Positions 33,931 through 44,291 of a DNA stretch of 64,000 bases are shown one piece after another. The notes under the pieces were generated by a model, which saw nothing but the letters and a program-made list of their open reading frames with translations, was not told where the DNA came from and made no database searches. Position 1 is the stretch's first letter. Every line of letters begins with the position of its first letter. Both the position numbers and the translations under genes were made by a program. The stretch comes from Lichina pygmaea (lineage: Eukaryota > Ascomycota > Lichinomycetes > Lichinales > Lichinaceae): NCBI GenBank assembly GCA_963422465.1, contig OY730175.1:2728001-2792000 (forward strand), in the 5' to 3' direction.

Positions 33931-34132
33931 CCATGTTAGCTACTATAGAAACTTGAGTCACCCACTTCACTTCTCTCAGACATGTGATCTTTTGGTCACT
34001 CTTCCTTGTTTTGTAGATATATTACTTTCATTGCTTGTAAAAAGGTCTGCAATCTCAGAAATGATAGTGTAGAATTAGAGGAATCAATTAAGCCAGTTAC
34101 ATTTTCATGTAGTCATTGTGTTGTGGAATTAT

Positions 34133-34548
34133 TTTGATTTGATTTGATTCTTACACTGATTTGGCTGTTAAGCCATGCAAAACTTCTTGAAGAATTTTTG
34201 TCTCTGGTAGACTTGACTCAGGGACCTCACGTATTTACTGTACACCCTGTGGTTTGTAGTGTACGTACTGTGGGAAAACCCCAAACCCTGTAGGGGAAAT
34301 AGGAAAACCACAGTAATGAGGGTTTTGTGGATCTTGACGGATATTGGGTGAGCTATTTCTTGGGGGTTTTTTATACATCTTGCGAGGAGTACATCTTAGA
34401 CAAGTTCTATGAATCTCGGGGGTTTTTGTGGCAGAATGTGGGGTGGGTCAGATTCAAACTGACGACTAGTTTAGTCAGGTTCTCCAGGCCTGACACCACT
34501 AGTTCCGGGGGAAACTCTCACCAGCTTCCCGCTACACCATGCCGCCCC
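34133..34548 (-). mobile_element. tRNA-derived SINE, copy 2
   Basis: This minus-strand copy of 416 bp has a perfect 13-bp target duplication, GTTGTGGAATTAT, at 34120-34132 and 34549-34561. The tail (rc of ATCAAATCAAA) is at the left, and the tRNA-like head with A- and B-boxes is at the right. It is inserted into the right arm region of the inverted-repeat relic. Confidence 0.95.
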
Positions 34549-34734
34549 GTTGTGGAATTATAGGCATTGCAGTTGATTCTATCAAGAAAACCTTTCATAC
34601 CGCTGATACTTTTATTCCGGTGTTAGACACCTCTCTGGATAGAGAGGTGTTCCGGACGTACCGGAGGTGCGGGAGGAGGGGGTGTAGCCCCCCGTGGCAC
34701 AGGCACTGCAATCATAGGTTGTGGTGGTAGATCT

Positions 34735-35665
34735 CACATGTCTTGACATCTGCTCCTTCGACAATACCCTTGTCGAGTATTCAGTTTGCTGCTGCCAGCT
34801 TATAGGTGTCCACCAGTAGTGATGAGTAGTCCTTTCCTTGTGCTGCCTGAGGCTATGCCACTTTCACAATCCTGAGTCCTGGGTGCAGGGTGTGATTCTG
34901 CCGGGTGAGGGCATTGATCACCTGTTGCTGTTGCTCCGTGTCGATGGACTTGGTCCTGACTCCGTGAACCAGCACGGAGTAGACTTGTCGCGATACCTCT
35001 GCCAACTTCCCAATACTGACCAGCCGCTCTGTTGACCACTCCACCTCATTCTTTGCTGCGACCATAGAGGTGTGGAGCATGTAGTCGCCGCTGGGTAGTC
35101 ACCGTACGCCCAGTACTGCTCTGCCACCAGTATTCCTGAAGTGGTTGATCTGTTCCTTCAGCTCCCCACACAACACCCGGTGTAGGTGTTCTGCTTCCAC
35201 TGTGTTCTTGATCTTGACTAGCACCACCTTATGGGGCCTTGCCTCAGTGTCTGCTGGCAGTCCTCTGTGAGCCTGCTGCGCAACCTCTGCGTAGGTCCTG
35301 GGTCCTTGCTTGCCTGCCGCTAGCTGACCTTTCTCCAGCTTGCCCAGCCGAGCCTCAACTCTTCCTAGGACTGTTAGTACTTCCTTACCAATCTCCTGGT
35401 TCTGATGCTGCTGCTGCGGGCCCTGCGGCGCCGCTGTATTGTTGTCATCGCACCTCCTGCGCGTTGTCTCCGGGTTCACGTTCATGTTCGTGATTGTGTC
35501 GGAGATCTCGTCGAGCGATCCCAGGAACTCCACCACTTTTTTCAACAGTCCAAGACTTGATCTCTCGTCTGAATAGAGGTCTCCCGAGGTGTCTGCTGCA
35601 TCTATGTGTGCCTTTACATCGTGGTATAGCTTCGCCGACAAAAAGTCGGTTTTATCGCTTGACAT
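34735..35665 (-). pseudogene. GC-rich LINE ORF1 relic next to the trehalase promoter
   Basis: A minus-strand frame starts with MSSDKTDFLSAK at 35665, has a TYAEVAQ segment, and reaches a TGA at 35099-35101 where Arg (CGA) is expected before LPSGDY. The same frame continues to a TAG at about 34853 with SVLVHGVRTKSID, the counterpart of PVLIHGVRTEDIQ in the other LINE ORF1s. Weak similarity (KLAAAN, ILDKGIV) continues to about 34735, and no zinc knuckles are present. It is a second, CpG-retaining Tad-like family. It could be mistaken for a host gene, but the ORF1 motifs argue against that. Confidence 0.75.
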
Positions 35666-35991
35666 GGTTGTTTTGGGTGTCTGTTACTTATATACAGTAT
35701 GAATGTAGGAAAGTGACGTGGAAAGCCACGTGACAAGGGGTACCCACAATCACTTTCTGTACTTCTCCGGCAGCTGCTTGGCCAGGGTGATTTACATTCT
35801 CAACTTCTCCAATCGTAGTCGACACTGGTCCGCGGGGAATTTGGCACGGTGGGCTTGGCGTGAAGTCGAGGTCACGGTGGCGGAGCCAGCCAGGTCAGAA
35901 GACACGGAGGCCATACTACTTCTTGACGGGAATAGTGAGCGAGAGAGCGCAGGGGCGAGCACACAAATCACATCGAGACAACAAGGCAATC
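35666..35991 (+). promoter_or_regulatory. Upstream region of the trehalase gene
   Basis: About 325 bp separate the divergent LINE relic from the trehalase ATG. It contains a stress-response-type core AGGGG (35736-35740), an E-box CACGTG (35727-35732) and a short inverted repeat ACGTGG-AAAG-CCACGT around 35715-35730. Stress elements of this type control neutral trehalase in yeasts; their use here is inferred. A TATATACAGTATG stretch near 35690 could be the LINE/promoter boundary. Confidence 0.5.
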
Positions 35992-38852
35992 ATGAACGTT
36001 CAGCCAAGCCGTCAGCCTCGACGGCGCTCGAGCGATATGGACCCATTCTCAGCTGCTCACATCTACTACGGCGCCGACGCTGACCAGAGGCACCGCGATA
36101 CAAGGCGAAGGAGCTTTTCGACGGTCCGTGGCTGTTTCTCTCGCCGCCCCTCGCTCTGGGGAGCCCCGGGCCTCCTTGTGTGAGGGGTACCTGCACTCGA
36201 TTGTGGCTGTCGCATGGTATCACTGACTAGACCATTTCATCGTGCAGATGATCAAGACCGGCGTTGTCAAGCTGTGGGATAGCGAGGGCTGGAAGGACAT
36301 GCGCCGGAGAGGCAGTCATGGTACGTATACAAATCCATCCTTCCCTGGTTGCCCTTCGCGCCGCCGCCGGCATGCCCCAGGAATGCAACTCTTGAAAGCT
36401 GGATGGGCTAATTATTCGACGCTAGATGAATCGACATTGCCGACCCGGAAGTTCATCATCGATGTTGAGGCGACCCTCAAGAGTCTGCTGGCACGGGAGG
36501 ACACGGACTCGAACATGCAGATCACCATCGAGGACAACGGGCCCAAGGTTTGTTACCCGTTCATCGTTCTTTGGTAACGCAGAGGAGGGGGTGGCTTGGG
36601 TATGGGGTGCGGCGTGAGGGGTGCGAGCCACCTCAGTATTGATGATGATCATGATGATGATCATGATGATGGCAGTGGTGATGTTCCAGGGGGCTGATCT
36701 GATGGCCGCATGCGGCCTGGCGAGTAGGTGCTCTCGCTCGGTACGGCAGCGTCGAGTGGCTTCCGACGGTTCGACGTGCGAGGCACGTACATGCTCTCGA
36801 ATCTGCTGCAGGAGTTGACCCTGGCCAAGGACTTTGACAAGACCCACATCGTCCTGGACGAGAACCGCCTGAACGAGAACCCAGTCAACCGCCTATCGCG
36901 CCTGATCCGGACCCACTTCTGGGATCAACTGACGCGCCGCATCGAGGGGTCCACCATCGACGTAGTCGCTGCCGATCCCAAGGACCGCACCGCGAGGCCC
37001 CGTCCGCGCATCTATGTGCCCCGCGGCGTGCCAGAACAGCACGAGTACTATCGGCGCGTCGCTGAGGACCGACCCGAGCTCGGCTTGGACGTGCAGTGGC
37101 TTCCCGATAGCAAGATCACACCCGAGTACGTGCGCGACCTGAACAGCAAGCCCGGCATGCTGGCGCTCGCCATGGACGAGCAGCCTGACCCGCGAACCGG
37201 CACTTCGACCCTGCGTGGCCTCCCCTTCGTCGTGCCCGGCGGCCGCTTCAACGAGTTCTACGGCTGGGACAGCTACATGGAGTCGCTCGGCCTCCTCGTC
37301 AACGACCGCGTCGACCTCGCCCGATCCATGGTACTGAACTTGTGCTTCTGCATCCGCCACTACGGCAAGATCCTCAACGCGAACCGCTCCTACTACCTGT
37401 GCCGTTCACAGCCGCCCTTTCTCACTGACATGGCCCTGCGCGTGTACGAAAAGATCCGGCACGAGCCCGGTGCCCTCGACTTCCTGCGCACCGCCATGCT
37501 GGCCGCCATCAAGGAGTACTACACCGTCTGGATGGCCGAGCCGCGCCTCGACCGCATCACCGGCCTCTCGCGCTACCGACCCGAGGGCGTCGGCGTGCCG
37601 CCGGAGTGCGAGGCCTCGCACTTCACCCACCTGCTTGAGCCCTACGCGCGCAGGCACGGCATGGCCTTTGACGACTTCATCAGCGCCTACAATGCCCAGG
37701 CCCTGGACGAGCCCGAGCTGGACGAATACTTCTTGCACGACCGCGCCGTGCGCGAGTCGGGCCACGACACGAGCTACCGGCTCGAGCGCGTCTGCGCGAA
37801 CCTGGCCACCGTCGATCTCAACTCGCTGCTCTACAAGTACGAGGCCGACATCGCGCGTACGATCCATAATATCTTCGGGGACCGCATTCTGGTTCCGGCG
37901 GAGTACTCGCCCGCAGACGTGCCACGCGACCACGTCGAGACGTCGGCCGTCTGGGACCGCCGCGCCAAGCGTCGCAAGCTACTAATCGACAAGTACCTGT
38001 GGAACGAAGAGAAGGGCATGTACTTCGACTACGATACAGTCATTCAGCGCCAGGCCACGTACGAGAGCGCCACGATGTTCTGGGCCATGTGGGCCGGTCT
38101 GTCGTCGCCGCGCCAGGCCGCCGTCCTCGTGACCAAAGCCCTGCCCAAGTTCGAGGTCTACGGTGGCCTCGTCTCGGGCACGAAGGAATCGCGCGGCGTC
38201 GTCGGCATCGATCGGCCCAACCGCCAGTGGGACTACCCGTACGGCTGGGCGCCGCAGCAGATGCTCGCCTGGATCGGCCTCATGCGTTACGGCTACCAGG
38301 ACGAAGCCGAGCGACTCGCGTACAAGTGGCTCTTCATGGTCACCAAGGCCTTTGTCGACTTTAGCGGCGTCGTCGTCGAGAAGTATGACGTCACGCGCCC
38401 GGTGGACCCGCATCGAGTCGACGCCGAGTACGGCAATCAGGGTCTTGATTTCAAAGGTGTCGCACGTGAAGGGTGAGTAGCAGTGTGGCATTGGTATCGG
38501 CGTCAGCAACATTCCCTTCTTTTGTGATGGGGGTTTGGGAGAGAGGTAGAGGGATGGACGACGTTGGCGACCCTCCCCCTTCTCTCGTCTCTCTATATTC
38601 TTGCCGCTCTTTTCTGCTCTCCATTCCTCTCCACCCAACATCATACACTCTATTCATATGCTGACAGAGTCTTACACACTCACGGTACTTAGATTCGGAT
38701 GGGTAAACGCCAGCTACGTCTTCGGCTTGCAAATAGTTAACGCACACATGAAGCGAGCTCTCGGTGCTTGCACACCCTTTGAAATTTTCCAGAAAGCCAC
38801 AGAACTAGACCAGGATCTCTTCCGGGCCAACATTTACCCTGAATGGAAGTAA
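35992..38852 (+). CDS. NTH1: Neutral trehalase (GH37), five exons
   Basis: The enzyme hydrolyses cytosolic trehalose to two glucoses. Proposed exons are 35992-36123, 36248-36320, 36426-36547, 36728-38472 and 38693-38852; they join in frame to 743 residues, the usual family length. Introns begin GT and end AG. The first donor is weak (GTCCGT), and GTGTGA at 36178 is an in-phase alternative. The N-terminus has [11 protein letters not shown] and the phosphorylation-type site RRRGSH (Ser67), formed across the exon 2/3 junction with DE. An EF-hand-like calcium loop is at residues 94-105. Signature 1 [14 protein letters not shown] is at 279-292 and signature 2 [10 protein letters not shown] at 609-618. 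Likely catalytic residues are D456 (ESGHD) and E660 (VEKYD). In yeast this enzyme is activated by protein kinase A and 14-3-3 proteins. It is the only clear host gene, has GC-rich codons and shows no damage. Confidence 0.95.
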
Positions 38853-39762
38853 GCTTAGTACTGTCACTCGGCGAATAATCCCCTTCATCCACTCAGCCAC
38901 ATCATCTTTTTGGTCACAAAATGTCGCGGACAAGGGAGGTTGTGCGCCCAAGCCACCAGCGGTCGTTCATCAAACTGCAGGCTTGTGGCTTATTGTTGTG
39001 ACAGCTGTCACACTCTATCATGACCAAGTGGGGTTCCAGTTATTGCATCCCTGTTGTGGCCACACAGCCAAGCCTGGCTTAGTCAGTAGTGTTAGTCAGC
39101 TGGATAGAGAGCTACAGTCAGGTCCAGATAGTCTCAATCCACTCCCCTATTCAAGCTACCAAGAAAATATGGACTGGGTACAACAGGATCATATAAGTCA
39201 TCTAGAAAGTATATATACTATAGCTAGTGTTACAAAAGTCATGTGCCTGAGAATAGTGATGATGATTGAAGAGATAATAACAGCAGTGATAGCAAAGACA
39301 GTTGATTGATTGATTGAAGTCTTCCACTGTTCTAAAACTAGCTGACTAGATTATGCTGGGAGTAGCAATAGTAATTTGAAAGAATAAAACTGTCTTCAGA
39401 GCAAAAACTCTTCCTTCTTCTCTATTCCAGGATCTCTTACTGTGGATGTTGTGCTTGTGTGTACATGTGTTGTAGATCTTGTAGTCACTGACACAACTAC
39501 TCTGCTTCTGTCTCCCCCCTACCCTCTGCACCCCTTCCATAGGCTGTGGCATCCAAAGTAGTCTGCCCCTGGAGTTACCTTCAGAGCCAGCCCTTCTTTG
39601 CTGTAGGCTGTGGAAAGACTACAGTGGGAGCTCTTGGTTGTTTCTTCCCTGCCACCAGAGAATACTGCAGGGGTGGAGTATCCAGCTCTATTGGCTCTGC
39701 CTGTGTCAACACTCAGTGCTGGCTGTGGCTGTGTGGACTTCCTTGGCTCTGTAGAAGTCTGC
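38853..39762. other. Intergenic, no gene recognised
   Basis: Downstream of the trehalase stop about 100 bp resemble ordinary 3' flank. From about 38985 the sequence becomes CpG-poor like the decayed repeats. A 16-bp palindrome TGTGACAGCTGTCACA lies at 38997-39012. Only short open frames without recognisable motifs occur, so this is probably an old unclassified repeat. Confidence 0.6.
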
Positions 39763-39975
39763 TGTTAAAGCCCAGGCTGGAACAGCTAAGTGAGTGTACA
39801 GAGGTACACAGAACAATGTTCACCTGACCTGGTGGCAGTGGTGGCAGAGATGTGACCAGCTCTGCCAACTCTGCCAAAGTGGCAGAGGTGGCAGAGAAGA
39901 GTGCTTCTTATCCAACTCTGCCACACAGAAAGCTGATACTCTTTGGGGAGAACCTCCCCCCTCAGACTTCTGTAT

Positions 39976-40517
39976 TTTTTATTTTATTGTATTTATTTGA
40001 TTCTTACACTGGTAGTAGCTTTACAGCCATGCAGATCTTCTAGCTAATAGTAAATTCCTTCAGAAAACCTTTAAAGAAATAAAAACTGAAGGCAGGGTGT
40101 GACTAGAAGCTGTAACAAAAAGAATCTTGAAGTGTCTGGTAGAGAGAAAAGATCTAGGTGTTGCGGTGGGAATAGTGGAGTTTGAATACTAGATTAAACT
40201 GGTTCAGTCTTTTCAAAGACATAAACCAGTGTAGGAACTTCTGTAGAAGCTCTGGGTTTGAAATAATCATAGTGAAGTCTTCAGGATTAAAGAGAGCTTG
40301 TTGTTTTTGTCTTCAATAGAGAGAACATGAAGAGGTGATGTGTTTTGCAGTTTCTTCTGCTTGGCCACACATACATAAAGAAGTAACAAAATCAGAAACT
40401 CCAGCTCTGAATAGAAAACTTGCTAAACCAATTCTCCCAGTTCTGGTTTGTAGTAGCAGACTTGCCTCAGCTTTCTGTAGCTTTTTGTAAAGCTTCAGGT
40501 TGTTTTTGTGTGGTAGG
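39976..40517 (-). mobile_element. 5'-truncated LINE fragment in the LTR
   Basis: The last ~540 bp of a LINE lie on the minus strand: an A-rich tail at the left, then the 3' UTR and the ORF2 C-terminus (ASLLLQTRTGRIGLASFLFRAG, CMCGQAEETAKHIT). The target duplication CTTCTGTAT is at 39967-39975 and 40518-40526. Confidence 0.93.
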
Positions 40518-40734
40518 CTTCTGTATATAAGAGAACCCAGATAGCCAGGGAGAATAGCTCTCCAGGCTGAACACACAATACCAGAGACAATAGCAAGAGA
40601 GTTACCCACCTTGCTATTCATCTATTGAGTCTCTGCCCTCCTTACCCAGACATGTCAACCACCCACATTCTATGTGAACATAGACTAGCCTTTAACAGTT
40701 TCAGTCTCTAACATATAGAACACCAGCTCAATAC

Positions 40735-41730
40735 AATAGCAGATCCACACAGCTCTACCTTTTCACAGGCAGACTGTGCCCAAGCTGCACCTCAGGCACA
40801 AGCCCAGGTTCTGCCTACTCTTACCTTACCTCCAAAGCTCTTGAAGGTAGGTACACCAAAAAAGTACAATAGATCACAAGAGAGCTTGGAATTATTCTTC
40901 TTTTAGCTTGAGCTTTACTACAGGTTTAACACCACACAGTTTCTGACTGAACAGGAGAACATACTGTTCACAGCTTTCTACCTGGATGGACTAATGTTTG
41001 CATAGTTCAATGTCTACCTACAAGACTTTCTTGACAATAAGGAAGACCTCTCAGACATGGAGACCTTGACATAGGAAATTATCAGAAGTTTCTCAACCTT
41101 CAAGACCCAGATGAAAAAGACTTTTGGAATTATTGATGAGAAACAAGACACAGAACAGAAGCTCCAAGCACTACAGCAGACAGGGTCAGCATCAGACTTT
41201 GTGGCAAAGTTCTAACAACTGTCAGTAAGGACACAGTGGGGTGACAGTGTCTTAACAGCACTGTTCTACCAAACTCTCAAGAAACAAGTCAAGGACAACA
41301 TCACACATAGAGACCAACCCACTGATCTTGAAGATATAATTGACACAGCAGTATATATCAACAACTAACAGTTTGAATAAGAACTCAAGAAGTGAGGGAA
41401 GTATGCAAGACTATAGGGCAGGAAGACAACACCAGTACAAGACAAGTATAGTCTGATGCTTATGGAGATTGATGCAACAACACCACAGACAACAAAGAAG
41501 AAAGAAACATGGAAGTGTTACAATTGCCAGAAGGTAGACCACCTTGCAGCCAACTGCTGAAGCAAGAGAAAGGAAGAAGGCAAGAGTAAGTAGTTGAATA
41601 CCACCAGCACCTGGAAAGACAAGAGTATTCAGAGGCCACCAAGAGCTCCTGGAGGCACACTGCCCATGAACTGGTTGGAAGTAACATTTCTCAGACAGAA
41701 GAAAAATCTTAAACAGTATATTGAAAAACT
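40735..41730 (+). pseudogene. Gag relic of the decayed chromovirus
   Basis: The region aligns with chromovirus Gag: ELYYRFNTTQF-like text, QTGSASDF near 41185 and the zinc knuckle CYNCQKVDHLAANC near 41517-41560. The start codon is ATA. Many stops and no long open frame remain. It would be untranslatable. Confidence 0.85.
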
Positions 41731-42487
41731 GCCTGGATCTGGACTCATCAAGGAAAACCTGGAAGCCAGAGAGAAACTGGAAAACACTGGACTCAAACCT
41801 TACAAGATCAGAGTGTGAGAAGTTACAGCTGCCCTTCTACTTCCAAGACAAATATAAAGTGGATAAGTACTTGGAGTATCTTGACAAATTTCTCCAAGGA
41901 ATAGCAAGCAAATCCACACAGCTCCAGAAGCAATCTGGCCACTCAGTCCTCTGGTGGAATCAAGAGATCTAAAACAAAGTCAAAGAAGAAAGAAGACTAA
42001 GAAGAAAAGTGCAAAGAAGGCAAGCAAGTCAAGAGGAACTTGAGCAAGCAACCAAGCTCAAAAAAAAGCAATCAGAGATGGAAAGCAGAATACCTTCAGA
42101 CACCAAATCTATGAACTGGCCAGCTCTTCAAAGTTCTGGAATCTTGCAAAGTAGGGAAAGTCCAAAGCCAACAAGACTTCTGATCTTTCTCTGGTTCCTG
42201 ATCTAGAAACCCAAGAAGAAACAGCTAAGACTTTTGAGGAAAAGGCTGAAGCTTTCTCACAGTAGTTCTTCCCAAAAGCTCTAGTCCCAGAACGAAGCCA
42301 AGAAAGCTTCCAGACTATCCCTGAGATACAGCTTTCCCAGGAAGTAACATGTGAAGAAGTGGAGCAAATTCTGGCTAAAAAGAAATCTTTCACAGAAGGA
42401 GGAAAAGACAAGCTGCCAAATAGATTTTTGAAAGCTCTGGGGCCCAGGTTCTGCCAAGCTCTAGCTACTTTGACCTCAACATGCTGG
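41731..42487 (+). mobile_element. LINE 'W', part upstream of Gypsy X
   Basis: 5'-truncated LINE ORF2 starts at LDLDSSRKTWKPERNW and ends at ...STCW/GCTGG, interrupted by stops. GCTGG at 42483-42487 is duplicated as CCAGC at 16933-16937, where the same ORF continues (WKLEYF...). Gypsy X is therefore the insertion that splits it. Confidence 0.88.
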
Positions 42488-42807
42488 TGTCACAGTTCTG
42501 GCCCAGTTGCATATCTGGCACAAGTCACGCACCTTGCCGGGAAGTTCCATCTGCACTGTTGCCTGCTTGCTCTGCTATATCCCCTGCCTATAAGAACTTC
42601 TCCTGCTCCCCCAGCTTCTTGTCTTCTTCTTTTCTCTTTTCCTTCCTTGTCTTTCATCTTGTACATCAATTCAAGTCTCAAGTCTCAAGCCAAGTCCGGT
42701 CAAGGTTACTGAATCAGTTAGGCTTGAGTTCTGCTCTGCTATTGCCTTGTCACACTACGAAAGACCTACCGAACCATAACACACTTCACCAAGCCATGTT
42801 CACGTCC

Positions 42808-44220
42808 TTGTCATGTCTCAACAACCAGGACAAGCTATGCCAGTTGCTGGAAATAACAAGTTCCTTCACAACATGTTTGCAGAGTTCATGTGAATTCAAG
42901 CTACTAACACTACTCCCAAGTCCAAGTCTGAACACACTGCTGACCCAGAGATCTTCAGTGGCGATGGTGGAAACACAGAAATCACGCATGAGAAGCTTGA
43001 GAGCTTCATCATGTCACTGTCACTCAAGATGATACTCAACACTGACTGGTACCCCATGGAAACATCACAGATTGCGTATGTCTTTTCATGCATGACTGGC
43101 ACTGCACAGTCCTACATCTCAGCTAAGATCACGGCTGGCCAGTACATTGACTGGCACGACATCATCCAAGATCTCCGGAACACCTTCTCTGACCCAGACC
43201 CAGAGTTCCTAGCTCAGAGAAAGCTCATCACCTTGTGTCAGGCCAACTGTTCCTTTGCTGAGTTCTTCACAGAGTTCAATCAGTATGCTCCACGCACAGG
43301 CTTCAACAACAAGGAGGGGTGGCATGGTGTAGCGGGAAGCTGGTGAGAGTTTCCCACTACGTGGCACCCATGACCCGGAACTAGTGGTGTCAGGCCTGGA
43401 GAACCTGACTAAACTAGTTGTCAGTTCAAATCTGACCCACCCCACATTGTGCCACAAAAACCCCCAAGATTCATAGAACTTGTCTAAGATGTACTCCTTG
43501 CAAGATGTATGAAAACCCCCAAGAAATAGCTCACCCAATATCTGTCAAGATCCACAAAACCCTCATTACTGTAGTTTTCCTATTTCCCCTACGGGGTTTG
43601 GGGTTTTCCCACAGTACGTACACTACAAACCACGGGGTGTACGGTAAATGCGTGAGGTCCCTGAGTCAAGTCTACCAGAGACAAAAATCCTTCAAGAAGT
43701 TCTGCATGGCTTAACAGCCAAATCAGTGTAAGAATCAAATCAAATCAAAAATCAAAATCAACAACAAGGCCTTGAAGTGCCATCTTTGATGCGCTATCTC
43801 TGAAGAGCTTGCCAAGCAGCTTGTCAGCATCAACCTCAAGGACATCAGCTATCAGAAGCTTGTTGAGGAATGCCAGCTGCAGGACAACCAGTTGCATGCC
43901 ACTTCTGCCAACTCTTGCCGTCCATGTCAAGCACCTCCCACCCAAGCCTCAGTTCCACAGTCAGGAGCTTCAGTTCTGTGTCCAGGGTTCATCAAGCCAG
44001 TCTTCACACCACAGCCACCAAGTCCTACTATAGATCTCAGCCACTCTAAGCTGACACCAGAAGAGTGAGAACATCGCTGAAGCAAAGGCCTCTGCTTCTA
44101 CTGTGGGAACCAAGGTCACATCTCAACCTTCTGTCCAGTGAAAAGCATGCCTGTTGTTGCCACCACCATGACCACCACCAAGTCTGCCACTGTTGAGACT
44201 ACTCCAGAGTCGGAAAACAA
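42808..44220 (+). pseudogene. Gag of Gypsy X, interrupted by a SINE
   Basis: The capsid region matches that of Z and Y (FSDPDPEFLAQRKLITLCQ), with a TGA near 42890. The SINE at 43315-43757 splits it within GFNNK|ALKCHL. The distal part carries the knuckle CFYCGNQGHISTFC near 44093-44135. A deletion has joined the end of Gag to the distal protease at about 44285 (LSPEKHGPHIDWTNTS). Confidence 0.85.
43315..43757 (+). mobile_element. tRNA-derived SINE, copy 3
   Basis: 443 bp, with a perfect 12-bp duplication TCAACAACAAGG at 43303-43314 and 43758-43769. It has the best preserved tRNA-like head: a 7-bp acceptor stem GGGGTGG (43316-43322) with CCACCCC (43437-43443), T-stem GTCAG/CTGAC (43420-43436), A-box TGGTGTAGCGGG (43325-43336) and B-box AGTTCAAATCT (43424-43434). 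The 128-nt head is too long for a plain tRNA and contains an extra hairpin. The tail is ATCAAA-like. Confidence 0.95.
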
Positions 44221-44291
44221 GTAGTCCTTGGTCATCGTCACACCCAAGAACATGAAAAGGATCTCTATGTTGGCTATCTGTCTCCAGAAGC

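Larger units (their letters stand above)
33476..34705. repeat. Inverted-repeat relic (~165-bp arms)
   Basis: The left arm (33476-33637) and the reverse complement of the right arm (34550-34705) align along their length, starting CCTATGCCAC versus CCTGTGCCAC. Each holds a hairpin, perfect in the right arm: ACACCTCTCT and AGAGAGGTGT around GGAT (34627-34650). Between the arms lie a diverged tandem repeat and a SINE. This could be a terminal-inverted-repeat transposon relic or two inverted copies of one repeat. I see no transposase. Confidence 0.6.
39763..41730 (+). mobile_element. Decayed second copy of the chromovirus (LTR and gag)
   Basis: The LTR (39763-40697) starts TGTTAAAG and ends TTTAACA, and matches the 413-bp LTR of the intact element, with a LINE fragment inside. 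Gag sequence follows to 41730, matching 4379-5440 of the intact copy. Nearly every CpG of the intact copy is TpG or CpA here (for example CGGTGGACGAGG versus TGGTGGCAGTGG). LINE W begins at 41731 inside it. The remainder is outside the window. Confidence 0.9.

Noticed and set aside
33459-34120. Coding gene between LINE-D and the SINE
   Set aside because: Only short frames without motifs. The region is explained by the inverted-repeat arm and the diverged tandem repeat.
35099-35665. 188-residue frame as a host gene divergent from trehalase
   Set aside because: After its stop the same frame continues with VLVHGVRTK-type text shared with LINE ORF1 proteins, so it is a LINE relic.
36728-38476. 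Trehalase as an intronless gene starting at 36728
   Set aside because: That frame begins with GTG after an AG acceptor. The calcium loop and phosphorylation site lie in upstream exons, and the conserved C-terminus lies in exon 5.
38997-39012. 16-bp palindrome TGTGACAGCTGTCACA as a regulatory site or LTR-LTR junction
   Set aside because: It resembles family-A LTR ends, but no LTR sequence continues on either side, and one palindrome in an old repeat is weak evidence.
43316-43443. Possible genuine tRNA gene
   Set aside because: The acceptor and T stems are good, but the head is too long, occurs in four copies, and each complete copy has a long body, an ATCAAA tail and target duplications, so it is a SINE.
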